A stretch of DNA of 6,695 bases, taken from Bacteroidota bacterium (GTDB taxonomy: Bacteria > Bacteroidota > Bacteroidia > Bacteroidales > UBA12481). The DNA lies in the NCBI GenBank assembly GCA_030592205.1, contig JAUVKA010000226.1, forward strand, positions 1 through 6,695, written 5' to 3'. The notes beneath the pieces are model-generated. The model saw nothing but the letters and a program-made list of their open reading frames with translations, had not been told where the DNA came from and searched no databases. Shown here piece by piece: positions 1 to 6,432 of the stretch; positions within the stretch are counted from its first letter, which is position 1; each line of letters starts with the position of its first letter. The translations under genes were made by a program, and so were the position numbers.

Positions 1-480
1 AAGGGTGTAAATTCATTTATACCAAATAAAACACAGGTTGATTTAATTGAAGTGATTGAGGAGGTGACTGAACAATTCAGACCGAGAATTGCAAACTGTC
101 CTGGTAAGATCTCACTGAAATTACCATTGTCGCCTGTAATCCTAAATGCCGACCGCCTGCAACTACAGCAATTGCTGTTTAACCTCCTGGATAATGCTGT
201 CAAGTATAGTAATGGATGTCCTGAAATAACGATTTCACTTATACATGATGGAGGACAAGGAAAACTGAGTATCTCTGATCTGGGGGTGGGAATACCTGAT
301 AAATATCGTAAGAGCGTATTTAAGCGATTTTTCAGGGTTCCGCATGGTAATGTTCATGACGTGAAAGGCTTTGGACTCGGACTGCATTTTGTTTACAGGG
401 TTGTAAAAGCTCATCATTGGAAAGTTGATTTAAACAGCGAGTTAGGTCAGGGTACCATAATTAATATTTATTTTCGTTAA
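1..480 (+). CDS. Sensor histidine kinase, C-terminal catalytic domain (5' truncated by window edge)
   Basis: The reading frame is open to the left edge, so the true start lies outside; the GTG at 52 is only an internal valine codon. The visible 159 residues are the end of the dimerisation region and the whole HATPase_c domain, which binds ATP and phosphorylates a histidine that is not in view. All ATP-lid motifs are present: the N box (NLLDNAVKYS, near bases 181-210), the G1 box (DLGVGIPD, from about 277), an F box (RFFRVPHG, near 325-348) and the G2 box (GFGLGLHF, from about 367). The C-terminus ends in the usual strand after SELGQGT, so the 3' end is intact. The gene stops 9 bases before an OmpR-type regulator, its likely phosphotransfer partner. 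The sensory input cannot be judged because the N-terminal part is missing. The family call is secure. Confidence 0.95.
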   Translation, partial: KGVNSFIPNKTQVDLIEVIEEVTEQFRPRIANCPGKISLKLPLSPVILNADRLQLQQLLFNLLDNAVKYSNGCPEITISLIHDGGQGKLSISDLGVGIPDKYRKSVFKRFFRVPHGNVHDVKGFGLGLHFVYRVVKAHHWKVDLNSELGQGTIINIYFR

Positions 481-489
481 TCATATTTC

Positions 490-1176
490 ATGAAGAAGCC
501 AAAGATTCTATATGCTGAAGATGACCCGACTTTGAGGTTTATAACTACGGAAAACCTGGAGCGTAATGGTTTCCAGGTGCTTGAATGCGAAAATGGTAGA
601 GTTGGACTTGAGTGTTTCCAATCTAAGGAGCCGGATTTGTGTATTCTGGATGTAATGATGCCAGAGGTGGATGGATTTACTCTTGCCAGAAAAATAAGAG
701 AAAGGGATCAGGATATCCCAATACTTTTCCTTACTGCAAAAACAATGAAGGAGGATCGGATTGAAGGACTGGTGTTGGGAGCTGATGATTATATTGTAAA
801 ACCATTTAGTATAGAGGAGCTTATCCTTAAGATTGAAGTGTTCTTGCGAAGATCAAAGCATAACGGGGATACCTTTGCAGGGAATTTTCTTTCAATAGGA
901 AATTTCCAATTGGATTTAAGTAATTTAGTTCTGAAAAGTCCCACAGGAGATCAAGTTCTCACACAACGGGAAACTGACCTTTTGGGCTATTTTATTCGAA
1001 ACAAGAATAAACTAGTCAGCCGGGAATCAATTTTGGAGTCTCTGTGGGGAGAAAATGATTACTTTCTAGGTAGAAGTCTTGATGTTTTTATCTCAAAACT
1101 TCGAAAATATCTGAAGTCGGATGGTAGTTTAAAAATTGAAAACCGACATGGGGTAGGGTTTATTTTAAAGGATTAA
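490..1176 (+). CDS. OmpR/PhoB-family two-component response regulator
   Basis: This 228-residue protein has the standard length and order of the OmpR family. Residues 4-120 form a receiver domain with the acidic pair D11/D12, phosphoacceptor D54 (in LDVMMPEVDG), T82, Y101 and K104-P105, so all residues for phosphorylation and switching are present. Residues about 133-227 form a winged-helix DNA-binding domain, recognised by LTQRETDLL, SRESILESLWG, the recognition-helix region RSLDVFISKLRKYL, and the terminal hairpin RHGVGFIL. It is expected to receive phosphate from the kinase 9 bases upstream and act as a cytoplasmic transcription factor; its targets may include the downstream genes, but that is inference. 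There is no Shine-Dalgarno sequence before the ATG, which is common in Bacteroidota. The overall form resembles the RprY-type regulators of that phylum, but I do not assign that name. Confidence 0.96.
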   Translation: MKKPKILYAEDDPTLRFITTENLERNGFQVLECENGRVGLECFQSKEPDLCILDVMMPEVDGFTLARKIRERDQDIPILFLTAKTMKEDRIEGLVLGADDYIVKPFSIEELILKIEVFLRRSKHNGDTFAGNFLSIGNFQLDLSNLVLKSPTGDQVLTQRETDLLGYFIRNKNKLVSRESILESLWGENDYFLGRSLDVFISKLRKYLKSDGSLKIENRHGVGFILKD

Positions 1177-1195
1177 TACAAAATCAAATAAAAAT

Positions 1196-1867
1196 ATGGC
1201 CAACAATGAAATTCTGTTAGAAACCAGAGAAATCCAAAATGTTAGAAAGGTATTCTTAAAAGATTATGGTCTGCTAATAATAACCCAGGGGGATCTGGAA
1301 CAATTGGTAATAGAAGGACAAGATCACATTATTAGGCAAGTGAAATCTCAGCTGAGAAATGATGAATTGCATCTAAAACTGGAGGGAGGCTGGTTTGATA
1401 AAACCTGGAAGGCTATTACATCTGTAGTGGAAGGTAGATCACTTACTTATAAACTGACTGTCAAGAAGCTTGATGGAATTTTTGTATCCGGGGCGGTACG
1501 TGTTAAATGTAGCGATCTCAACTTCACTCATCTTAAATTGACTTTGAAAGGTGCCGGGGAGATTATTTTTAATAATATTCAGGGAGATCGTCTTGAAGTT
1601 GACTTGCCTGGAGCAGGTATAATTTCTCTAACAGGTAAGGTGGTGGAACAGGATGTACATCTGAGAGGAGCCGGAAGTTATGATGCCCCCAGGCTTGAAA
1701 GCCAAATAGGCCGTGTAGTATTAGATGGTGTAGGCAGAGCCACTCTTTGGACTACCCGGCAATTGGATGCAAAGGTTGATGGATTAGGAAGTATTGATTA
1801 CTACGGAGATCCTGATATTAGAAAATCCATTTCAGGATTGGGCAAGATTGTCCAACGAAAACATTGA
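1196..1867 (+). CDS. GIN-domain (DUF2807) beta-solenoid protein without signal peptide
   Basis: This 223-residue protein shows the repeat pattern of the GIN/DUF2807 family, often labelled 'putative auto-transporter adhesin head'. Each turn ends in a G-x-G triad: GAG at 119-121, 139-141 and 158-160, GVG at 178-180, GLG at 196-198 and 214-216, with a related SGA at 98-100. Spacing is 18-20 residues, as expected for a right-handed beta-solenoid. DUF2807 proteins are usually exported and begin with a signal peptide or lipobox; this one starts MANNEILLET and has neither. An upstream start can be excluded because the frame meets TAA at 1166-1168 and has no start codon from there to 1196. It may therefore be cytoplasmic. 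It lies 19 bases after the regulator and 16 before the transporter, in the same probable operon. The molecular function is unknown; the domain call is confident. Confidence 0.85.
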   Translation: MANNEILLETREIQNVRKVFLKDYGLLIITQGDLEQLVIEGQDHIIRQVKSQLRNDELHLKLEGGWFDKTWKAITSVVEGRSLTYKLTVKKLDGIFVSGAVRVKCSDLNFTHLKLTLKGAGEIIFNNIQGDRLEVDLPGAGIISLTGKVVEQDVHLRGAGSYDAPRLESQIGRVVLDGVGRATLWTTRQLDAKVDGLGSIDYYGDPDIRKSISGLGKIVQRKH

Positions 1868-1883
1868 ATCAATGTAAACTATT

Positions 1884-3386
1884 ATGAGTAAAGTTCTGGA
1901 TTTAAGCACTTCTCACCGATTTTCAAGCCGCTGGGGCTTATTGCTCAGTGCATTAGGTATTGCTGTTGGCACAGGGAATATTTGGCGTTTCCCACGGATT
2001 GTTGCTCAGGAAGGTGGAGAAAATGGTGCGGGAGCATTCATAATTGCCTGGATAGTATTCCTTTTTTTATGGAGTATCCCCTTGATTATCGCAGAATACA
2101 CTTTGGGACGCAAGCACAGAATGGGCGTGGTTGGTGTGTTCGTAAAGTCACTGGGAAAAAAGTTCGCATGGATGGGGGCTTTCGTGGCTTTTGTTACAGC
2201 TGCAATCACGTTTTTCTATACTGTCGTTGTTGGGTGGTGCATTTTTTACTTTTTCAAAACCCTGACTGGTGATCTGCCCTTGACCACCCAGCAGGCTATG
2301 GATACATGGAATACTTATCAGTCTGGGAATTCCATATACATCTTTCATTTCCTCGCTATTGCTTTTGCAGCTTTTGCAATCTGGAAAGGTGTGAAGTCGA
2401 TCGAAAAAGTGAATAAAATATTGATCCCGGCCTTACTTGTAATTGTTCTGCTTGCTGTGATTCGTTCAGTAACACTCCCGGGTGCAGGAGAGGGAATTGC
2501 ATATTTGTTCAGGGTAGATTTTTCCCAGCTTTCCAATCCTAAACTTTGGCTCTCAGCCCTAACCCAAAATGCCTGGGATACCGGAGCAGGTTGGGGTTTG
2601 TTCCTTACCTATGCAGCCTATATGAAAAAGGAACACGGGGCTGTAAAGAATGCTTTCATTACCGGTATTGGAAATAACACAGTATCACTTCTTTCCGGGA
2701 TCATGATATTTGGAGCTGTATTCGCTATTCTTGGAACAGAAATGAGTATGGCCCGCTCTGAAATCCTGGAAGTTGTGAGAACATCGGGGCCAGCCAGTAC
2801 AGGCCTGACCTTTATATGGATGCCGCAACTTTTTGCCCGAATGGTAATGGGACATCCACTGGCAATCCTATTCTTCCTTGGACTGACCTTTGCCGGATTC
2901 TCTTCCCTTATCGCTCAGATTGAATTATGCACCAGAATCTTTGTTGATACCGGAATGAAAAGGAAAACGGCTATTATCATGGTGGTTGCTTTGATCTATG
3001 TGTTCGGGATTCCTGCAGCCCGCAATCTTAATTGGTTGAGCAACCAGGATCATGTCTGGGGAATTGGACTAATGATTTCCGGCGCTCTTATGGCTTTTGT
3101 TATAATTAAAACCGGTGCTAAAAAAATACGCGAGGAAATACGAGTGGACCCGCACGACTGGCAGTTACGGTCCTGGTGGTCTATCGTGATACAATTTTTT
3201 ATCCCCTTCGCAGCAATAACCCTCCTTGTTTGGTGGTTCTATCTCGCTGCTACAGTTTTTGCTCCGGGCGATTGGCATAATCCATTCAATCCTTTCAGCA
3301 TCATGACCTGCCTGGCACAATGGGGAATAATGCTGGGGATATTTGTGATATTCAATAAAAAGATTGCCGGTTCACTTGCAGTCTAA
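1884..3386 (+). CDS. Neurotransmitter:sodium symporter family (NSS/SNF) transporter
   Basis: A 500-residue inner-membrane protein with the length and helix pattern of the LeuT fold (about 11-12 helices). It would carry an amino acid or related solute into the cell with sodium. The unwound helix 1 motif GIAVGTGNIWRFP (residues 25-37) aligns with LeuT GNAVGLGNFLRFP, giving G25, A27, V28 and N32 as sodium-site residues. Helix 8 holds FAGFSS (336-341), with A337, S340 and S341 at the Na2 positions. In helix 6 the stretch Q228-N-A-W-D232 replaces LeuT Q250...T254, and in helix 7 S268 replaces E290, so the region equal to the chloride site differs from LeuT. The substrate cannot be read from the sequence. 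The gene follows the GIN gene by 16 bases and is the last of the plus-strand operon. Family assignment is very secure. Confidence 0.96.
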   Translation: MSKVLDLSTSHRFSSRWGLLLSALGIAVGTGNIWRFPRIVAQEGGENGAGAFIIAWIVFLFLWSIPLIIAEYTLGRKHRMGVVGVFVKSLGKKFAWMGAFVAFVTAAITFFYTVVVGWCIFYFFKTLTGDLPLTTQQAMDTWNTYQSGNSIYIFHFLAIAFAAFAIWKGVKSIEKVNKILIPALLVIVLLAVIRSVTLPGAGEGIAYLFRVDFSQLSNPKLWLSALTQNAWDTGAGWGLFLTYAAYMKKEHGAVKNAFITGIGNNTVSLLSGIMIFGAVFAILGTEMSMARSEILEVVRTSGPASTGLTFIWMPQLFARMVMGHPLAILFFLGLTFAGFSSLIAQIELCTRIFVDTGMKRKTAIIMVVALIYVFGIPAARNLNWLSNQDHVWGIGLMISGALMAFVIIKTGAKKIREEIRVDPHDWQLRSWWSIVIQFFIPFAAITLLVWWFYLAATVFAPGDWHNPFNPFSIMTCLAQWGIMLGIFVIFNKKIAGSLAV

Positions 3387-3442
3387 CCCCTGAGGGCTTT
3401 AGGCGTAAGGCTTCTTTCTGAAACTTAGGTGGAACGCTGCCA

Positions 3443-3466
3443 GATCCCTGCTTCTGCAGGGATGAC
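3443..3466 (-). repeat. REP-like hairpin, copy 1 (reverse orientation)
   Basis: A perfect 8-bp stem, ATCCCTGC/GCAGGGAT (3444-3451 with 3456-3463), closes a 4-base loop. On the minus strand it reads GTCATCCCTGC, loop, GCAGGGATC, which matches the second hairpin 41 bases away in the opposite orientation. It lies in the gap between two converging genes. It could slow or end transcription from either side, but no T-run follows on either strand, so a standard intrinsic terminator is not supported. The GTCATyCCyGC...GCrGGrATC form is like the small palindromes scattered in many Gram-negative genomes. Confidence 0.6.
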
Positions 3467-3507
3467 CCTTTCATCAAACATCATTGCCAATATTCGCTAA
3501 AGTGAGT

Positions 3508-3533
3508 GTCATTCCCGCGCGAAAGCGGGAATC
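3508..3533 (+). repeat. REP-like hairpin, copy 2 (forward orientation)
   Basis: The stem ATTCCCGC/GCGGGAAT (3511-3518 with 3525-3532) closes a 6-base GCGAAA loop and is preceded by GTC. It shares the GTCATyCCyGC...GCrGGrATC pattern with the hairpin at 3443-3466 but points the other way, so the two form an inverted pair like a BIME. It also resembles the dRS3 repeat of Neisseria (ATTCCC-N8-GGGAAT), though here the spacer is 10. Such elements are moved by REP-associated tyrosine transposases in other genomes; none is present in this window. Confidence 0.65.
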
Positions 3534-3602
3534 GGATGGCAAACTTGAGGCCCAAGCATAGCCTAAGTGATTAGTAATAAGGCTATAAGGATTTTACTTG
3601 TC

Positions 3603-3672
3603 ATCCTTAATTCTTACTTCTTAATTCTTATATCTTACTTCTGCCTTCTGCCCTCTGCCTTTTGCCTTTTGC
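3603..3672 (-). repeat. Tandem array of ten 7-bp units overlapping the 3' end of the cytochrome gene
   Basis: Ten consecutive heptamers can be laid out without gaps. Read on the minus strand, the first five (3672 down to 3638) fit GCARRRG and the next five (3637 down to 3603) fit TAAGRNN. The first block encodes the last 12 residues (820-831) of the cytochrome, and the first TAA of the second block is its stop codon (3637-3635). Because 7 is not a multiple of 3, the TAA at the head of successive units falls in all three frames, so translation in any frame stops within 14 bases. Copy number was read by eye and the units are degenerate. Confidence 0.8.
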
Positions 3673-6130
3673 CTTGTTTTATCAACAGGTAAAACAAAAC
3701 CCCAATTACCACCATCATCCCCCCAATCAGAAACCTCGACAAAGACGACCACCTCAGATCTTTATTTAACAGTTTCGAATGTTCTTTGTCGGAATATGGA
3801 GTCATGTCGAGTATTTTGCCCATTTGTGCCGTCAGAACAACCGGGAGAGTGCCGTCAGGGATGTCCTGATGACAGGAAATACAAACACCAACACGTTCCA
3901 TCTTATCCCTGGTTTCCTGAGGCAAAGGACCGGAAAGAGGCCAGTGATGACCTACAGTCTGAACCTGCTTGCCGTCCCTGGTAACTACCTGCGATAAATC
4001 AATATCTAATCCGTCAATGGTCGAAAACTGTAGTTTAGTATTGCCGGGAATCAACTCTCCTTTGCCATCTTTTAGATCTATATATGTGTCATTCTCCCCA
4101 TCAGACATTAATTTCCCATCGGAAATACCATAACCCAGACTTTTAGGATTGGTGTGGCAGGAAACGCAAGGGCGGGCTTTAGCAGTGATGGTATGAGGTT
4201 GTACCGGTGTCATGTCTATCCCCCGCTGACCCTCAGGACCACTACCTTCCATATTACCCGGAGTCCTCCATATCTTATTATTTATCAATGGGGTTCCATC
4301 AGGTGAAATTACAGTAGTGATTTGCTGGCAACCAGGAATAATCGGACTCACACGACCTTCACCATTTATTCCTAATACAGGGTCTTCCCAGCGAATATAT
4401 GATCTTCCCTGGGTAATTTTTCCATCGAGCATCCCTGGTTCCGGATCGATCTTGGATTCCATTGTGGCTCCGTTATTATAAGGCACTCCCGATTTTACCC
4501 AATCAACAGACCTGCTGTTATTGGAAAAGTCGACTTTCACATGACAGCCATAGCACTGAGGAGCCCAGCCGGCATGACAAGTGTAACATTCAAGCGATTC
4601 CATGTGCTGACTAACCTGCTTCATGGCAGTTAGGGCAGGGGATCCTTTTTCCCATTCTCCTGCTTCGGAAAGGTTTTTCGTTAATGGAACCCATAAATCA
4701 ACTCCCCCGCAAGTATGAATAAGCACTTTATTATCCATACGTACCGCATTTCCAAGCGGATTGCCTCTGGCACTTAATAAATACCCATCTTCCAGCGGGT
4801 AAGTGGTGCCGAATTTCTCTTGCCATTCAAGAAGTTCATCAGTGGTCCCCCTGGCATCCTTGGCTAAGTCATCCTGGTACTCTTCCATAAATCCTAATGG
4901 TAATTCCCAGGGATATTTTTCAGGTGTACCATGACAATCAGCGCATTCAATCTCAACTTCTCCTAATGTGGCTCCACCAATATTTCCATTTCCATGCATT
5001 GATAAAGTGGTATGGCAATCCTGACAGGTCATTGCCCCATCCGGATTTTCAGGTCGGGTTTCAGGACTGTGGTGATGATCTTCACCAATGTAAGCATAAC
5101 GCTTGCCGTGAAGCTTCGACTGTGAATCACCCTGATCATCCCATGGAGTATCATATGGGGATTCAACCATTCCAAGGTAGGAAACTCCAATCCTTTTGCC
5201 TCTATTATGACAACTGGTGCAGGTTTCTGCCGGGATGCCGGAATAGGTTTTATCGTTTACCGTAACTTTAGCTTTTCTCGAGGATTGAATAGAATGAACC
5301 AGGAGATGTCCGGCTTCATCTTTTGGAATTGATGGATCTTTTCCTTCATAAAGTCCTTCAGCACTAAACGGAATATGGCAGGCTGCGCATCCCATCCCAC
5401 GATAATCTCCACGCCTCTGAGCTCCACGTACTCCGACATGACATCGCAAACAATCATTCCTGATGTAAGTAAAAACAGCCTCATCAGGATGCTCTTCCAA
5501 CCTGCTAAGATCAGTTTCCGGTACCTCCCTAAGCTCGCTTGGAAATACATCAGGATTTTCTGTCATCACCGATCGCATATATTTCTTGTATTTTTCACTT
5601 CCCTGATTGGGAACAGGGCCATCAGTATCAACAACATCATAATTACCATATTTTCTTTCATACCCGGTCATGGCTCCCCATCCCCACAAAACCCCCTGAA
5701 TTTTACCGGCCTCCGTTTGCATTAGATTTCTTTCCAGATTATAATCATAGTCCTCATGACATATCCCACAAGTTTTATCATAAGCAAGTAATGATCCGGA
5801 GAATTTTATCATATCCTGATGTGCAATATTTTTGTTTTTTGTTTCATCGGGATTACCGGCATGACAAACAACACAACCATTAGGATCCCCCTCCAAAACT
5901 CCCATTTCATAAATCTGTTTGGCCATTTTGCTATTATGCTCACGGATGGCATCAATGCCTGTATGACAAGTCAGACAGAACTGCTTTGGTGTGGGATACT
6001 CAGTATCTGTATCCGAATTAGCTTTTAAATTTGATTTTGAACTGGTAAATGACGTGAACAGAACTAATAAGAGTATTACAGGAATGCTAATTCTGAGCAA
6101 GATATGACTTTGGGATCTGTTTTCTGCCAT
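3635..6130 (-). CDS. Membrane-anchored dodecahaem c-type cytochrome (12 CXXCH motifs)
   Basis: An 831-residue protein with twelve CXXCH motifs, their first cysteines at 52, 86, 121, 227, 248, 304, 369, 396, 515, 526, 655 and 750. Each should bind one covalent haem c after export, so the body must lie outside the cytoplasm. Residues 14-28 are a hydrophobic signal or uncleaved anchor after an Arg; there is no lipobox and no clear AxA cleavage site. Residues about 800-817 form one membrane helix followed by a very basic tail, which by the positive-inside rule places the C-terminus in the cytoplasm. Long haem-free stretches lie at 126-226, 401-514 and 531-654. Two cysteines (C474, C601) lie outside haem motifs. 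A role in periplasmic electron transfer, or in reduction or oxidation of a small compound, is likely. I do not recognise a named family, and no quinone-oxidising or catalytic partner is visible. The tail is encoded by a 7-bp repeat array. The ATG at 6130-6128 is the start that includes the signal; no Shine-Dalgarno sequence stands at normal distance. Confidence 0.95.
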   Translation of the reverse strand: MAENRSQSHILLRISIPVILLLVLFTSFTSSKSNLKANSDTDTEYPTPKQFCLTCHTGIDAIREHNSKMAKQIYEMGVLEGDPNGCVVCHAGNPDETKNKNIAHQDMIKFSGSLLAYDKTCGICHEDYDYNLERNLMQTEAGKIQGVLWGWGAMTGYERKYGNYDVVDTDGPVPNQGSEKYKKYMRSVMTENPDVFPSELREVPETDLSRLEEHPDEAVFTYIRNDCLRCHVGVRGAQRRGDYRGMGCAACHIPFSAEGLYEGKDPSIPKDEAGHLLVHSIQSSRKAKVTVNDKTYSGIPAETCTSCHNRGKRIGVSYLGMVESPYDTPWDDQGDSQSKLHGKRYAYIGEDHHHSPETRPENPDGAMTCQDCHTTLSMHGNGNIGGATLGEVEIECADCHGTPEKYPWELPLGFMEEYQDDLAKDARGTTDELLEWQEKFGTTYPLEDGYLLSARGNPLGNAVRMDNKVLIHTCGGVDLWVPLTKNLSEAGEWEKGSPALTAMKQVSQHMESLECYTCHAGWAPQCYGCHVKVDFSNNSRSVDWVKSGVPYNNGATMESKIDPEPGMLDGKITQGRSYIRWEDPVLGINGEGRVSPIIPGCQQITTVISPDGTPLINNKIWRTPGNMEGSGPEGQRGIDMTPVQPHTITAKARPCVSCHTNPKSLGYGISDGKLMSDGENDTYIDLKDGKGELIPGNTKLQFSTIDGLDIDLSQVVTRDGKQVQTVGHHWPLSGPLPQETRDKMERVGVCISCHQDIPDGTLPVVLTAQMGKILDMTPYSDKEHSKLLNKDLRWSSLSRFLIGGMMVVIGVLFYLLIKQGKRQKAEGRRQK

Positions 6131-6152
6131 CAGGATACAGCTTTGGTCTCCC

Positions 6153-6183
6153 TAAATATAAGCCAAAATGATCGAACTCCTAA
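6153..6183 (-). promoter_or_regulatory. Weak candidate promoter for the cytochrome gene
   Basis: On the minus strand TATATTTA (6160-6153) fits the Bacteroidota -7 element TAnnTTTG except for the last base. At the preferred 19-base spacing the -33 position (6182-6180) reads TAG rather than TTG. The site is 22 bases before the ATG, a sensible distance. It is the best candidate I found, but one of the two boxes is poor. Confidence 0.2.
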
Positions 6184-6186
6184 AAA

Positions 6187-6248
6187 TCACCCCTTACCCG
6201 TCACCCTTTTTGTAACCTTTCGTTACTTTTTCGTAACCCTGCTTAACC
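6187..6248. promoter_or_regulatory. Phased GTNACC-type repeats, possible operator array
   Basis: Similar short motifs recur at near-helical spacing: GTCACC at 6200, GTAACC at 6212, GTTAC at 6222, GTAACC at 6233 and TTAACC at 6243, with weaker TCACC (6187) and TTACC (6194) before them. The motifs at 6212, 6222 and 6233 alternate as GTAAC-N5-GTTAC-N6-GTAAC, giving two overlapping inverted repeats. TAACCTTTC occurs twice, exactly, 31 bases apart (6213 and 6244). The array is 57 bases upstream of the cytochrome start and before the plus-strand promoter candidate, so one bound regulator could affect both directions. This is pattern evidence only. Confidence 0.4.
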
Positions 6249-6260
6249 TTTCTATTGTAT

Positions 6261-6291
6261 TTTGTTCCTTGCTTCTTTAACATTACTTTTA
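6261..6291 (+). promoter_or_regulatory. Candidate Bacteroidota-type promoter, rightward
   Basis: TTTG at 6261-6264 followed by 19 bases and TACTTTTA at 6284-6291 fits the Bacteroidota consensus TTTG-N19-TAnnTTTG with one mismatch in the last base of the -7 box. Transcription would begin near 6297 and read into the short ORF at 6331 and the AlbA_2 gene at 6501. In AT-rich DNA such matches arise by chance, so confidence is low. Confidence 0.3.
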
Positions 6292-6330
6292 ACGTAGGAG
6301 AAACAGAGCGTTAAACCCTGCCAAAAACCT

Positions 6331-6432
6331 ATGAATGCCAAGAAGAAAATGAATTTTCCTTTACGATTGATGACAATGGAGCAGTTTGAGGATCATTATA
6401 ATCTGAAGGAGGCGGACAACTCTTCAGAATAG
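6331..6432 (+). CDS. Doubtful 33-residue ORF
   Basis: ATG at 6331 opens a 33-codon frame ending in TAG at 6430-6432. The product is short, polar and rich in Met, Lys and acidic residues (begins MNAKKKMNFP), with no domain I recognise. No Shine-Dalgarno sequence stands before it. It lies behind the rightward promoter candidate and 68 bases before the AlbA_2 gene, so it could be a small leader or upstream gene, or chance. I list it only because nothing else accounts for this interval. Confidence 0.15.
   Translation: MNAKKKMNFPLRLMTMEQFEDHYNLKEADNSSE

Noticed and set aside
1982..2536. Several 60-96 codon ORFs on both strands inside the NSS transporter
   Set aside because: The transporter frame carries the LeuT motifs; these are out-of-frame or antisense readings of membrane-helix codons.
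3387..3420. CCC-TGA-GGG mini-hairpin just after the transporter stop, as a terminator
   Set aside because: A 3-bp stem is too weak and no T-run follows; the hairpins at 3443-3533 are the only strong structures in the gap.
3603..3672. CRISPR array reading of the repeat block
   Set aside because: The units are 7 bp and contiguous with no spacers, so this is a tandem repeat.
4897..5265. Plus-strand 122-codon ORF
   Set aside because: It lies fully antisense within the cytochrome and has no domain or ribosome site.
5257..5550. Minus-strand 97-codon ORF in another frame of the cytochrome
   Set aside because: It overlaps the haem-motif frame (CXXCH at residues 227-304) and has no independent support.
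5375..5883. Plus-strand ORFs of 114-116 codons
   Set aside because: They are antisense shadows of the cytochrome gene, whose frame holds twelve haem motifs. Their products look like low-complexity His/Pro-rich noise.
6406..6412. AAGGAGG, a near-perfect Shine-Dalgarno sequence
   Set aside because: No ATG, GTG or TTG follows within about 5-13 bases, and most genes here lack such sites, so it is probably chance.
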